Below the pieces are notes generated by a model. That model had not been told where the DNA came from and searched no databases. It was given only the letters and a program-made list of their open reading frames with translations. Below, in pieces: positions 1 through 8,563 of a stretch of DNA of 64,000 bases. This stretch comes from CAIPAT01 sp041665605. GTDB lineage: Bacteria > Verrucomicrobiota > Lentisphaeria > Victivallales > Victivallaceae. Positions within the stretch are counted from its first letter, which is position 1. Each line of letters starts with the position of its first letter. The stretch spans positions 57,841 through 121,840 of the forward strand of contig JBAYIO010000002.1 in NCBI GenBank assembly GCA_041665605.1, written 5' to 3'. A program made the position numbers and the translations under genes.

Positions 1-128
1 CCCAGACTGCCGCATCTATCCGGATATCTGATCAGCGGAAACCAGCAGTAGAAAACTATCGCCAGCAGCAAAACAGCCCACAAACCGCCGCGCTGTCTGA
101 ATTTTGAATAACACTCGTTTAATTTCAT
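1..128 (-). CDS. N-terminal part of an unidentified membrane protein (runs off the window)
   Basis: An open frame starts at ATG 128-126 and runs to the window edge without a stop (about 42 residues). It begins MKLNECYSKFRQRGG, and then a hydrophobic stretch (LWAVLLLAIVFYCWF) follows the basic residues, which is the pattern of an N-terminal signal anchor with the N-terminus inside. An AGGAG lies upstream (around 143-147) at a somewhat long spacing. The gene is divergent from the HAD phosphatase at 342. Too little is visible to name a family. Confidence 0.5.
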   Translation of the reverse strand, partial: MKLNECYSKFRQRGGLWAVLLLAIVFYCWFPLIRYPDRCGSL

Positions 129-341
129 GCCGTTACCATCAACTCCTGAATTATGCTCCATAAAATAATCTTTAATCAGCATTATTCCAGCCGTGAACCT
201 TAAACTCGGCGCTTTATAATTCTCAAACTGCGGTTATATTAAACAGAAGTCGGAATTCAGGAGCCAGAATTCAGGATAAAGCGAAGCAGACAGGAAACAG
301 ATTCTGATGTCCTAAACTATAAAAAGAATACGGATTTTATC

Positions 342-1136
342 ATGAGCAATATCAGAGATGATTTGAGAAATAAGAAAGCCTTCGTCTGCGACATGGACGG
401 GGTCGTTTACCACGGCAACCGGCTGCTGGCGGGGGCCGCTGAATTTGTCGAATGGCTGAACGCCAACAATAAGAATTTCCTGTTTCTGACCAACAGCAGC
501 GAACGCACCCCCCGCGAACTGCGCGAAAAACTCAAGCGGCTTGGCATTGACGCCGCCGAGGATCATTTCTACACCAGCGCGCTGGCCACCGCCGAATTCC
601 TGAGCCGCCAGAAACCGGGCTGCACCGCGTATGTCATCGGCGACGCCGGGCTGATCAACGCCCTGTACGACAAAGGCATTTCGATGAACGATTCCAACCC
701 GGATTATGTGGTCGTCGGGGAGACCCGCACTTACAGTTTTGAAAAAATTGAAAAAGCGGTATGGCTGGTTTTAAAAGGCGCCCGCCTGATCGGCACCAAC
801 CCGGATATGACCGGCCCCACGGAAAGCGGCATTGTTCCGGCGACCGGTTCGCTGATCGCCCCGATTGAACTGGCGGCGCAGACCAAGGCTTATTTCATCG
901 GCAAGCCGAATGCGCTGATGATGCGCCGTTCGGTCCGCCGCCTGGGCGTGCACAGTTATGAGACCGCGATTATCGGCGACCGCATGGATACCGACATCAT
1001 CGCCGGGGTTGAAGCGGAAGTGGATACCATTCTGATGCTGAGCGGCGTCACCGCCCGCGAGGACATTCCGCGCTACTCCTACTGCCCGAGCTACATTTTC
1101 ACCGGACTCGACGAACTGGTCAAAACCGTAAGCTGA
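342..1136 (+). CDS. HAD-IIA family phosphatase (NagD/AraL-like)
   Basis: 264 residues, the usual size for HAD subclass IIA sugar-phosphate or nucleotide phosphatases. Motif I is VCDMDGV (catalytic Asp about residue 17, second Asp at 19). Motif II is LTNSSERTP near residue 50. The motif III lysine is in GKPNALMM, and motif IV is IIGDRMDTDI with the Mg-binding acids. The C-terminal VDTILMLSGVT segment is typical of NagD/AraL-like members. Substrate cannot be read from sequence; N-acetylglucosamine phosphate or UMP is known for NagD and is only a guess here. The ribosome-binding site is weak. The gene converges on the small membrane-protein gene at 1173. Confidence 0.88.
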   Translation: MSNIRDDLRNKKAFVCDMDGVVYHGNRLLAGAAEFVEWLNANNKNFLFLTNSSERTPRELREKLKRLGIDAAEDHFYTSALATAEFLSRQKPGCTAYVIGDAGLINALYDKGISMNDSNPDYVVVGETRTYSFEKIEKAVWLVLKGARLIGTNPDMTGPTESGIVPATGSLIAPIELAAQTKAYFIGKPNALMMRRSVRRLGVHSYETAIIGDRMDTDIIAGVEAEVDTILMLSGVTAREDIPRYSYCPSYIFTGLDELVKTVS

Positions 1137-1172
1137 AAATGGATTGGGTTGAGGATGGCAGGCGAAGGCCGT

Positions 1173-1469
1173 CTACTCTTTCTCTTTGACTTCTTTGGCG
1201 GTGATGTCTATGACATCGTTGTTTTCCCTGAGGTAACCGCTGAACTCCTCCGGTTCCGGCGGACCTTCGGAGAAGGTGGCGTCAACGGTGCCGGCATCAT
1301 ATTCATAGGTGGTATTTTTCTTGTCGCCTTTAAAGACGCGCATCCGCGTTCCGCCGAAAAGCATCCACAGCATCAGGATAATCAGCAGCAGCGGCAGCAG
1401 AACCAGCGCGAAGCAGACGATGACCAGCAGCCCGGTCAGCAGCAGTACGGTTTTTATAAATTTATTCAT
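1173..1469 (-). CDS. Small membrane protein of unknown function, coupled to trmL
   Basis: 98 residues. Residues 7-41 are one long, almost uninterrupted hydrophobic stretch, long enough for one or two transmembrane helices. A basic GGTRMRVFKGDKK segment and an acidic soluble tail (PPEPEE, ending AKEVKEKE) follow. The start codon overlaps the stop codon of the upstream trmL by 4 bp (ATGA), so the two are translationally coupled. I do not recognise a family; it may be a DUF-type envelope protein. Confidence 0.7.
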   Translation of the reverse strand: MNKFIKTVLLLTGLLVIVCFALVLLPLLLIILMLWMLFGGTRMRVFKGDKKNTTYEYDAGTVDATFSEGPPEPEEFSGYLRENNDVIDITAKEVKEKE

Positions 1470-1921
1470 GACGGTACACTTGTCCTTCTTATGCCTTCAT
1501 ACAGGGCGATGGCCACCGAATTCGCAATGTTCAGGCTGCGGAAAAATTCGCCCGGCATCGGGATGGTGAACATTTTATCCCGGTAGCGCGCATAAAAATC
1601 CGGCGGCAGCCCTGAGCCTTCATTGCCGAACACCAGATAACAGCCCTCCTGATACGGGCAGTTCCAGAAAGCGTTATCGGTTTTCGTTGAGAAGAAATAT
1701 AGCACCGGATCGGGATTTCGCGCCAGAAATTCCTCCCAGTTTTCATATAATTCATAGTCAACGTGTTTCCAGTAATCCATTCCCGCCCGCCGGAGGTATT
1801 TGTCCTCCAGCGAAAATCCGAGCGGTTTGATCAGGTGCAGTTTGCTGCCGGTGGAAACGCAAAGCCGTCCGATATTGCCGGTATTCTGGGGTATTTCCGG
1901 GGCGACCAGTACAACATTCAT
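1466..1921 (-). CDS. trmL: tRNA (cytidine/uridine-34 2'-O)-methyltransferase TrmL
   Basis: 151 residues of the SPOUT superfamily, matching YibK/TrmL in length and motifs: the N-terminal VVLVAPEIPQNTGNIGR, the central YLVFGNEGSGLP that contributes to the knotted SAM site, and the C-terminal IPMPGEFFRSLNIANSVAIA. The enzyme methylates the wobble ribose of tRNA-Leu anticodons. The start at ATG 1921 is chosen because GGAG sits six bases upstream; a TTG codon directly precedes it. Its 3' end overlaps the following membrane-protein gene by 4 bp. Confidence 0.93.
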   Translation of the reverse strand: MNVVLVAPEIPQNTGNIGRLCVSTGSKLHLIKPLGFSLEDKYLRRAGMDYWKHVDYELYENWEEFLARNPDPVLYFFSTKTDNAFWNCPYQEGCYLVFGNEGSGLPPDFYARYRDKMFTIPMPGEFFRSLNIANSVAIALYEGIRRTSVPS

Positions 1922-1924
1922 CAA

Positions 1925-2410
1925 TTACTCCGCCTGCTATATTATAATGTTAAAAAATAACTAGAGACCGGCATCGCCGTTTTTTCAAATTAATTTAGCC
2001 GGAAAACGCGGATAATGCATCAGCGGGGTTGGGCCAGGCAGGCATATAGTTTAGTAATACACATCTCGATCTTCTTCATTGGAAGATATTTAAATATCTT
2101 GCGCTTTAACTTTTCAAAATAAGATAGCATTTTCATATTTTAGATTCAACTTTTATGCTTAGAAACCGTAAATTTAGTTAAATAAAGCGGACAGACCCGG
2201 TAGCCAAACAGGCCCCGATAGACTAAAGAGAGCCAAGAGCAGTGAAAAAGAGGCCGAAGCCTTATCAGCTTATGAGTGCTCCAAGACATATATTCGTAGA
2301 AATACAGCACTCAAAACAACCCTTAACTTAGCGCCATTCTAGACAGCCCCAGATAGAGAGAACATTAGATAAAATGTTTAGATAATGCAGAAAGAAGATC
2401 GACAATTAAT
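1925..2410. other. AT-rich intergenic stretch with mobile-element scraps
   Basis: No convincing gene. Two pieces recur at 25.2 kb: AATAAAGCGGACAGACCCG at 2181-2199 (one mismatch to 25231-25249) and a 27-bp piece at 2313-2339 that is the exact reverse complement of 25249-25275. In the 25 kb copy the two pieces are adjacent; here they are 113 bp apart and the second is inverted. This looks like rearranged debris of an insertion sequence next to the helicase island. Confidence 0.6.
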
Positions 2411-3100
2411 TCATTTGTGTTGATGATCTTTCCAGCCTATATACGCTTGTTTAGTGTTTAATGATTGAACATTTCTTACAGACAAAGGCATATCATCAAG
2501 GTCTTCCCAAAACGAATATTTAGAGTAAATTTCCGGATAAAAATATTTGAACACAAACCTTATAAATCTGTTGAAACACATTGGGCGGTCGACATATAGG
2601 CGGCAATTACTGCTCTGAAAATGTAAGTGACTTGCTGGGTGATCTGATGATGCGTTGAGTATATCAAAGTCAAATCGGACAGGCGTCCGCATTTGTATTT
2701 GCTCGTGCCAATCTATGGAACTAGCATAAAGATCAATTATATCGAGTACTCCGCCAAGGTCAAGGTCTTCACTGACAATGCGAAATGGGGACGGCCACCA
2801 AAGAAGAGAGTAGCTTGTGAGTTCTTCATGATTGAAGCAATAGCATGCTCTAATTATCGCTCCGTCTAGAAGAAGACAGGTATATGCGCTAGCTCTTACG
2901 ATTTCTCGATATTGCGCGATCTTTCCAAAATATGGCTCACAATTGTGTCTACCTGATATATGGTTGGGCCATGTGATTATGACTTTTCCACTAGCCTCCT
3001 CTAGAACCGGCTGATTATGAAATATTGTCAATTTATTATCAGTTAGCAGAGTTAAGGTGTTTTGAATACTCTGGTATAACCGTTTTGGGTTATTCCTCAT
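2411..3100 (-). CDS. DUF2290-like protein, partner of the adjacent helicase
   Basis: 229 residues from ATG 3100, which has GGAG nine bases upstream; the frame stays open to 3142 but that would overlap the helicase gene by 53 bp. The C-terminal half contains DHPASHLHFQSSNCRLYV followed by CFNRFIRFVFKYFYPEIY, the conserved pattern I associate with DUF2290 (His-rich HPxSHLxxxxxxxCR, then an aromatic helix). The start overlaps the helicase stop by 11 bp, so the pair is coupled. No signal peptide or membrane segment. Biochemical function is unknown. The family assignment is from memory of the motif and was not searched. Confidence 0.72.
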   Translation of the reverse strand: MRNNPKRLYQSIQNTLTLLTDNKLTIFHNQPVLEEASGKVIITWPNHISGRHNCEPYFGKIAQYREIVRASAYTCLLLDGAIIRACYCFNHEELTSYSLLWWPSPFRIVSEDLDLGGVLDIIDLYASSIDWHEQIQMRTPVRFDFDILNASSDHPASHLHFQSSNCRLYVDRPMCFNRFIRFVFKYFYPEIYSKYSFWEDLDDMPLSVRNVQSLNTKQAYIGWKDHQHK

Positions 3101-5234
3101 CCAACTCATCTCCAGTGGTATCATTGCTTTTGACCGAATCAAGCAGGGCCTTAAGTTCAGGCAACATATCAGGGTTTAAAACACCAGAATCAATTAATTC
3201 TTTAATTTCTTTCATACTTTTTATTGCTTTCGATATTTTACCTTTTTCCTCAACAGTACGATCTCTGTTAATTAGGCGAATACCCTTTAGTTCCTCTTGT
3301 GTAGGAACCTTGAAAACTAATTTGTAATCATTTTCACGCACTTTTGATATTTCCTGCTCCAAAACGCCCATTTCATCACCAATACCACAAATTCTCACCC
3401 AAGCTCTAGATCTTGTTATTGCAGTAAATAAAATATTCCGGAGGCGAATCATTTCCTGGCCTGAAGCACACCATTCTGAATTAACGACATACACCATGGG
3501 AGACTCATTTCCTTTTGCTCGATAGATACTGGCAGCGGTTATTGAATTAATACGAGTAAAAACGTCTCGGTCAGTGGAAACTCCTGCCAAATGTACATTT
3601 AGCCCCCTGCGAACCAGAGACTGATTGAATGCTTGGAATTGTTGTTTCGATGTGTAAGCGTTCGGAAATATAACTAGTATATCATCAGGATCCAATTCTT
3701 CGTCCGTAATATTTCGCTTGATCTCACTTGCAACCCACTCGTATTGCTCAATACAGGTTTCAAACTTTTTTGCAATAATTGCATCATCGGGAGGAATCAG
3801 CTCCATAAGATATGGGGGGAATGAGTCAGTTCTTCTTTTTAGCGTAACAGAATGATTAAATGACAAGGTTCCAGCATCAATATTGTATCCAATTTCCTTC
3901 CACAAATTTAGCTCATCAAAGAGTTGCACTAAGCCAGCAGATCGATAAATTCCAAACCCGAGTGCGTGAGCTAACGTCAAAGCCCAAGGAGTGTTTCGAT
4001 AGCATACTGGAAGAATAATATCTTGTTGCGCTTCATTGTCATCGTTATGGACTGATACCAATGCCGCACCATTTTTATCCTTTCCAAACATATCTTCTAC
4101 AGAAGGCATAGTAAAATTGCTTAAATTCTGTAGTTCATCATACGCCCAGACGATCCTCTTAGGCTGTTTTGTCGCGGCGTAGACCATCCTGAAAAATGGA
4201 ATTGGCAGGTCTTGGGCTTCGTCAATTAGTACGGCGTCATAGATTGGCTGAGATGGAGTTTGCAACATATATGAAAGTAGTTCATTACAAATGCCCTCGA
4301 ATGCTCCAGACGTACCATATTTGTTTTTGGCTGTGGCATAGTTGACAGGTGTAATCTTCAAGGCATCAGCAATTTCAGAATATACACCTGGCTCACCAAT
4401 TGATCCCCATGCATGTAAGATACGAAGTCGGTCCCAATTTGGTTTATCTCCCGAGTGCTCTAACGAGAACCTCTCAATAAGGTCTTTGAATTGTTGGCTG
4501 AGAGAGCGCGTATTAAAAGCAACGACGATATCCCAATCTGAATGCTGGGCGTGAAGATAGGCTGCTTTCAAAGCTAAAACAACTGTTTTGCCAGAACCGG
4601 CCAACCCGCGTACTCGTTGGGGGCCATCAGGTGCTTCAATTGCAGCTTTCTTTTGCCATTGGTCTAGATTTGCAATTTCTTTTTCTATGACTTTTAAAAT
4701 GGCTCCTTTAGAATCTGTTTTTTTGACATTCTCTCGTTTTTTTACTGGTTTAATAGTAGTTATTCGTTGTACAGCAGCACAAAGTGGTCGATAGTAATCT
4801 TGATCAATTGACTTGAATTGTGACATTACATTAGGTAATGTGCCCGGTCCTGCAAATTGAAAGTGAACGTCGGTATTAGTAGGGACATCTAGATCCGTCG
4901 GATAGAAAGATACGATATTAGGTGTTATCGCAAGCTGTCGCCCTCGTCGAAGTGTTTCGTGCTTTTTTAAATTACCCTCAATAAGGTAATAGATTTGATC
5001 TTGGGTGTCTTTAGTAGCTTCAATAGTATCCAGAGGTTCAGGACAATTGAATGCAACAATCCCACAGTCAGGAGAAACGAGTAGCGCTTCTATTGTGTGG
5101 CTTGTGTCCGCAGAGGCAATAATTGGATATCCTGCGTAAAATGTTCCTTGACACTCCATCTGTCGCAATGCATTTATCAGAGATTGAATCGCAACATTGT
5201 TTCGGATTGTTCCGCGAATTATTTCAAGAGACAT
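3090..5234 (-). CDS. Superfamily 1 (UvrD/Rep-like) helicase with unusual N-terminal domain
   Basis: 714 residues. Residues 1-185 are not a standard helicase domain: the pattern around GYPIIASADTSHTIEALLVS and GIVAFNC resembles a degenerate NERD/restriction-nuclease fold, but clear catalytic residues are not obvious. The helicase core follows: Q-motif DQWQKKAA (191-198), Walker A GLAGSGKT (210-217), DEAQD (338-342), motif III WAYDELQNL, motif IV-like CYRNTPWAL, motif V ASIYRAKGNE, motif VI LFTAITRSR (about 602-610). The C-terminus (650-714) is charged and helical. AAGGAG precedes ATG 5234. Base composition is visibly more AT-rich than the flanks, which suggests transfer. It is translationally coupled to the DUF2290-like gene. 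Confidence 0.9.
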   Translation of the reverse strand: MSLEIIRGTIRNNVAIQSLINALRQMECQGTFYAGYPIIASADTSHTIEALLVSPDCGIVAFNCPEPLDTIEATKDTQDQIYYLIEGNLKKHETLRRGRQLAITPNIVSFYPTDLDVPTNTDVHFQFAGPGTLPNVMSQFKSIDQDYYRPLCAAVQRITTIKPVKKRENVKKTDSKGAILKVIEKEIANLDQWQKKAAIEAPDGPQRVRGLAGSGKTVVLALKAAYLHAQHSDWDIVVAFNTRSLSQQFKDLIERFSLEHSGDKPNWDRLRILHAWGSIGEPGVYSEIADALKITPVNYATAKNKYGTSGAFEGICNELLSYMLQTPSQPIYDAVLIDEAQDLPIPFFRMVYAATKQPKRIVWAYDELQNLSNFTMPSVEDMFGKDKNGAALVSVHNDDNEAQQDIILPVCYRNTPWALTLAHALGFGIYRSAGLVQLFDELNLWKEIGYNIDAGTLSFNHSVTLKRRTDSFPPYLMELIPPDDAIIAKKFETCIEQYEWVASEIKRNITDEELDPDDILVIFPNAYTSKQQFQAFNQSLVRRGLNVHLAGVSTDRDVFTRINSITAASIYRAKGNESPMVYVVNSEWCASGQEMIRLRNILFTAITRSRAWVRICGIGDEMGVLEQEISKVRENDYKLVFKVPTQEELKGIRLINRDRTVEEKGKISKAIKSMKEIKELIDSGVLNPDMLPELKALLDSVKSNDTTGDELDEE

Positions 5235-5790
5235 AACGATCTCCTTTCAATTTGTTTATTTATATTTAAGATATATATCTTCTATACGCTTACCTGTAAA
5301 CTGTTTAGCCAATCGGATAGCCAATCGTGGTCTATCGTCTTTATTTTCATATTTTGTGCATATTTTCATTAATTTTATTCAATGTTATGCTTTTTGTTCC
5401 AATATTTTAAGCCGCAGGATTTAAAAATTAGGTTCTTTATTGAATTCCTCTGCAACCAAGTCCGCCAGTCCGGACCGCCTGCCGCAATCAACCTGCTTTA
5501 ACATGCTTTGTGTTCCGAAAAATACAAGCAAAATATGTTTCAACGGCGAACCTTCCATCATGGAATTGCAGAGTATAAAGCCGGTCAGGCGACCGGTGCT
5601 CCCGGTCTTCGTTTCCTCTGCATCACTTTTCGGCTGAACATATTTTACCGCCTATTTTGCTAAAAGGGATGCGCTTTTAAAAATGCATTTAATCGCGCCA
5701 TTTGTGCTTGCACTCGCCATTCCAGTTGACATTTTCTCTATATTATAGATAATTGATTGTCAGTTTTTTAATGTCAGCATTTTGTGTTTT
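5235..5790. other. Intergenic region upstream of the helicase operon; possible gene remnant
   Basis: The AT-rich leader of the helicase gene occupies roughly 5240-5420. On the minus strand 5421 to about 5655 stays open for nearly 80 codons (ending LADLVAEEFNKEPNF) but has no good start codon. I do not recognise it. It could be a 3' fragment of a lost gene. Nothing else supportable was seen. Confidence 0.3.
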
Positions 5791-5869
5791 TGGTTAAATG
5801 AGGATGCGGAGTGATTGCCCGGTTTGTTATGTCGTCTGCCAAGGCGGACAGCCGCATGAGCGAAAACAT

Positions 5870-5913
5870 GGGGCCGATGGGGCTTATGGGTCCAATGGGG
5901 CCGATGGGAGGCG
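5870..5913 (+). repeat. G-run tract with about 9-bp periodicity
   Basis: Five runs of three or four G separated by five or six bases (for example GGGGCCGATGGGGCTTATGG). It could form a G-quadruplex on the plus strand. It lies at the low-coordinate border of the hairpin-repeat array, and a similar G-run tract borders the second array at 20673-20715. Confidence 0.55.
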
Positions 5914-5974
5914 GCTGTCTCCCGCGAATGCGGGATCGGATCAATTGCCGGAAAAGGAAAGAATGGAAAATGAA

Positions 5975-6720
5975 AACAGATGTGCTCGGAGGTTGTCCAA
6001 AGTGTCGGAGTGGAGAAGCGAGAAAAGTGGAAAGCGAGAAAAGCGAGAAAAGTTAAAATCAAAAAACGTTGTGCTCAACGACACTCCAAAGTGTCGGAGT
6101 GGAAAGCGAGAAAAGTGGAAAGCGAGAAAAGTGAGAAAAGTGAAAAATAAAAACCGTTGTGCTCAACGACACTCCAAAGTGTCGGAATGCGGAAGCCCGC
6201 GAATGCGGGAGTGAAAAGTTGGCCCAGCTTGCTGGTCCCGCGAATGCGGGAGAGAAAAGTTAAAATCAAAAAACGTTGTGCTCAACGACACTCCAAAGTG
6301 TCGGAATGCGGAAGCCCGCGAATGCGGGAGTGGAAAGTTGGCCCAGCTTGCTGGTCCCGCGAATGCGGGAGAGAAAAGCGAGAAAAGTTGTGAACGCCGG
6401 AAATGCAGAACGAGGGGTCAGAATGTCCGGAATGCGGCAGGAGAGAAGTCAGGAGACAGGAGTCAGGATTCAGAATGGGAACCGGTAAATCAGAAGGCAA
6501 AAACAAAATGCATTGTGCTCAACGACACTCCAAGATCTCGGAATGCGGAAGCCGCGAATGCGGGAGAGAAAAGTGAAAATCAAAAACCGTTGTGCTCAAC
6601 GACACTCCAAAGTGTCGGAGTGCGGGGAAGCCCGCGAATGCGGGAGTGAAAAGTTGGCCCAGCTTGCTGGTCCCGCGAATGCGGGAGAGAAAAGCGAGAA
6701 AAGTTGTGAAGGCTGGAAAT
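5975..6720 (+). repeat. Array A of a modular hairpin repeat (six copies)
   Basis: About six copies of a composite unit, starting near 5978 (degenerate), 6068, 6156, 6275, 6511 and 6589. A full unit reads as consecutive short hairpins: GTTG-TGCT-CAAC; GACACT-CCAA-AGTGTC; CCCGC-GAAT-GCGGG; CCAGC-TT-GCTGG; CCCGC-GAAT-GCGGG, joined by purine-rich GAGAAAAG linkers. Some units lack the middle modules. Short overlapping open frames exist here in several frames (all reading CSTTLQ- or LNDTPK-like repeats), but they follow the DNA repeat and are not credible genes. The array sits immediately upstream of the mla operon. Confidence 0.9.
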
Positions 6721-6960
6721 GCAGAATGCAGCTCCAGAGGAGCGACATATTAATAGCAGGAGTCTGTCCAAAATGTAAAAAATGGATTTCTCTGTGCCTC
6801 TGTGTCGCTGTGGTTAACCTGTTCCGGACAGGGGGCCAGAATGGTTGCCGGAAACGCCGTTTTTCTCAGTTTCATTAAAAATCCGGCGTACCGGATTTTA
6901 AAATTCATTAATTTATGATAGATTGGATATAACTTTAATATAATAAGGTTGATTATTTTT
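6720..6960. promoter_or_regulatory. Leader region of the mla operon
   Basis: Between the hairpin array and mlaE. It contains a CTCTGTGCCTCTGTGTCGCT piece near 6794-6813, a simple repeat related (in reverse complement) to the one near 23286. It also has a perfect -10-like TATAAT at 6939-6944 without a well-placed -35. AAGG at 6945-6948 precedes the mlaE ATG at 6961. Confidence 0.3.
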
Positions 6961-7770
6961 ATGGGCAGTCCGGCACGTGAACTTGTGGAAAGAATAGGAA
7001 TTGCTTCGGCCAGCGTCTTCAAGGACATGATCGAAATGATCTGCTTTGTGGGCGACCTGTCGAAAGTGTCATGGCGGGTAATACGCAAGCCGTCCCAGCT
7101 CCGCTGGAAAGAGACTTTATATTATATGGACATGTGCGGCAGCCAGGCCGTGCCGATTGTATTGATGATCTGCTTCCTGATGGGCGTGATCCTCGGCTTT
7201 CAGGCGGCGGTGCAGATGCGGAAATTCGGAACAGAGCTTTATGTGGCCGACCTTGTCGGTTTTTCGATTTTGAAAGAACTCGGTCCGCTGATGGTGGCGA
7301 TGATCGCCACCGGACGCGCAGGCTCGGCGTTCGCCGCGGAGATCGGCACCATGAAGGTGAACGATGAAATCAGCGCGCTGGAAACCATGGGGTTCGCCCC
7401 CAGCCGTTTTCTGGTCATTCCGAAAATGCTGGCAATGGTGCTTGTCGCGCCGGTGCTGACGGTATTCGGCGACGTGATCGGCATTGTCGGCGGGTTCGTG
7501 GTGGGCACGACCATGCTGGGCCTGCCGCTGATGGCGTATTACAACCGCACCGTGGAAGTGCTCTATCCGATGGTGTTCATACTGGGCATGGTCAAGAGCA
7601 TAGTGTTTGCCCTGATCATCGCGGTTATCGGCTGTCTGCGCGGTTTTCAGGCGGAATGCAATGCCCAGGGCGTCGGGCGCGCCACCACCTCCGCAGTTGT
7701 AACTTCAATCTTCCTGATCGTCATTGCCGACGCGGTGCTGACGATCATCTTCTCACTGATGGGGTACTGA
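6961..7770 (+). CDS. mlaE: MlaE-type ABC transporter permease (lipid transport)
   Basis: 269 residues from ATG 6961, with AAGG 12 bases upstream; a TTG four codons earlier is less likely. It has five or six hydrophobic segments and the family's conserved ILKELGPLMVAMIATGRAGSAFAAEIGTM region (as ELGPLMVAMIATGRAGSAFA and EIGTMKVNDEISALETMG), which contains the coupling helix that contacts the ATPase. It is the inner-membrane subunit of an MCE-family transporter that moves phospholipid between inner and outer membranes. It is followed directly by mlaF and then an MCE-domain gene. No MlaB, MlaC or MlaA homologue is in view. Confidence 0.93.
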   Translation: MGSPARELVERIGIASASVFKDMIEMICFVGDLSKVSWRVIRKPSQLRWKETLYYMDMCGSQAVPIVLMICFLMGVILGFQAAVQMRKFGTELYVADLVGFSILKELGPLMVAMIATGRAGSAFAAEIGTMKVNDEISALETMGFAPSRFLVIPKMLAMVLVAPVLTVFGDVIGIVGGFVVGTTMLGLPLMAYYNRTVEVLYPMVFILGMVKSIVFALIIAVIGCLRGFQAECNAQGVGRATTSAVVTSIFLIVIADAVLTIIFSLMGY

Positions 7771-7773
7771 TTT

Positions 7774-8538
7774 ATGAGTAATGAAGCAGTTGTCGAGGTA
7801 AAAAATCTGACGGTCGGTTATGGCGATATCGTCGTGCTGCAGAATATCAGCTTTTCGGTTGCTTCAGGCGAGATATTTGTCATTCTGGGCGGTTCGGGCT
7901 GCGGCAAAAGCACCCTGCTCAAGCACATGATCGGACTGTATACGCCGTTCCGGGGCGACGTGCTGATTTTCGGCGAGAGCATGGTCAATTCCTCGGAAGA
8001 TGAAAAACGCGGCCTGATGCGCCGCTTCGGCGTCACCTATCAGGGGGGTGCGCTGTTCGGTTCGCTCACGGTGGCGGAGAATATCGCGCTGCCGCTGGAG
8101 GAGTACACCGCCAAAACGCCGGAAGAAATCAATGAAGTAGTTCAGCAGAAACTGGCGCTGGTCAACCTGGATGGATTCGGCAATTATATGCCGTCCGAAC
8201 TGAGCGGCGGCATGCGCAAGCGCGCCGGGCTGGCCAGGGCCATGGCGCTCGACCCGACCCTGCTGTTCTTTGATGAGCCGTCCGCCGGCCTGGACCCGAT
8301 CACTTCCGCCGAACTGGACCGGCTGATTCTGCGGCTGCGCCAGGAACTGGGGACAACCATTGTCATCGTAAGCCATGAACTGGACAGTATTTTTGCGGTA
8401 GCCGACCGGGCCATACTGCTGGATAAGGAAACCAAAGGCATCGTGGCCACCGGCAAACCGAGAGATTTGCGGGACAGTTCGCCGAATTTGTGGGTTAGAG
8501 AATTTTTGAGCCGTTCAAAATTGAAACGGGAAATGTGA
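7774..8538 (+). CDS. mlaF: MlaF-type ABC transporter ATPase
   Basis: 254 residues. Walker A is GGSGCGKST near residue 39, Q-loop YQGGALF, signature LSGGMRKRAGLARAMALDP, Walker B LLFFDEPSAGLDP, and switch histidine VIVSHELDSI. The signature form LSGGMRKR is characteristic of the Mla/Ttg2/MCE ATPases. It starts three bases after the mlaE stop codon. It powers the transporter together with MlaE and the MCE protein. Confidence 0.95.
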   Translation: MSNEAVVEVKNLTVGYGDIVVLQNISFSVASGEIFVILGGSGCGKSTLLKHMIGLYTPFRGDVLIFGESMVNSSEDEKRGLMRRFGVTYQGGALFGSLTVAENIALPLEEYTAKTPEEINEVVQQKLALVNLDGFGNYMPSELSGGMRKRAGLARAMALDPTLLFFDEPSAGLDPITSAELDRLILRLRQELGTTIVIVSHELDSIFAVADRAILLDKETKGIVATGKPRDLRDSSPNLWVREFLSRSKLKREM

Positions 8539-8563
8539 TAAAACAGAGGAGCCTGGCATAATT

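Noticed and set aside
5798..6878. Several 70-140 residue open frames in array A (CSTTLQSVGMRK-, LNDTPKC-type products)
   Set aside because: They track the DNA hairpin repeat in more than one frame at once, lack ribosome-binding sites and have repeat-derived composition.
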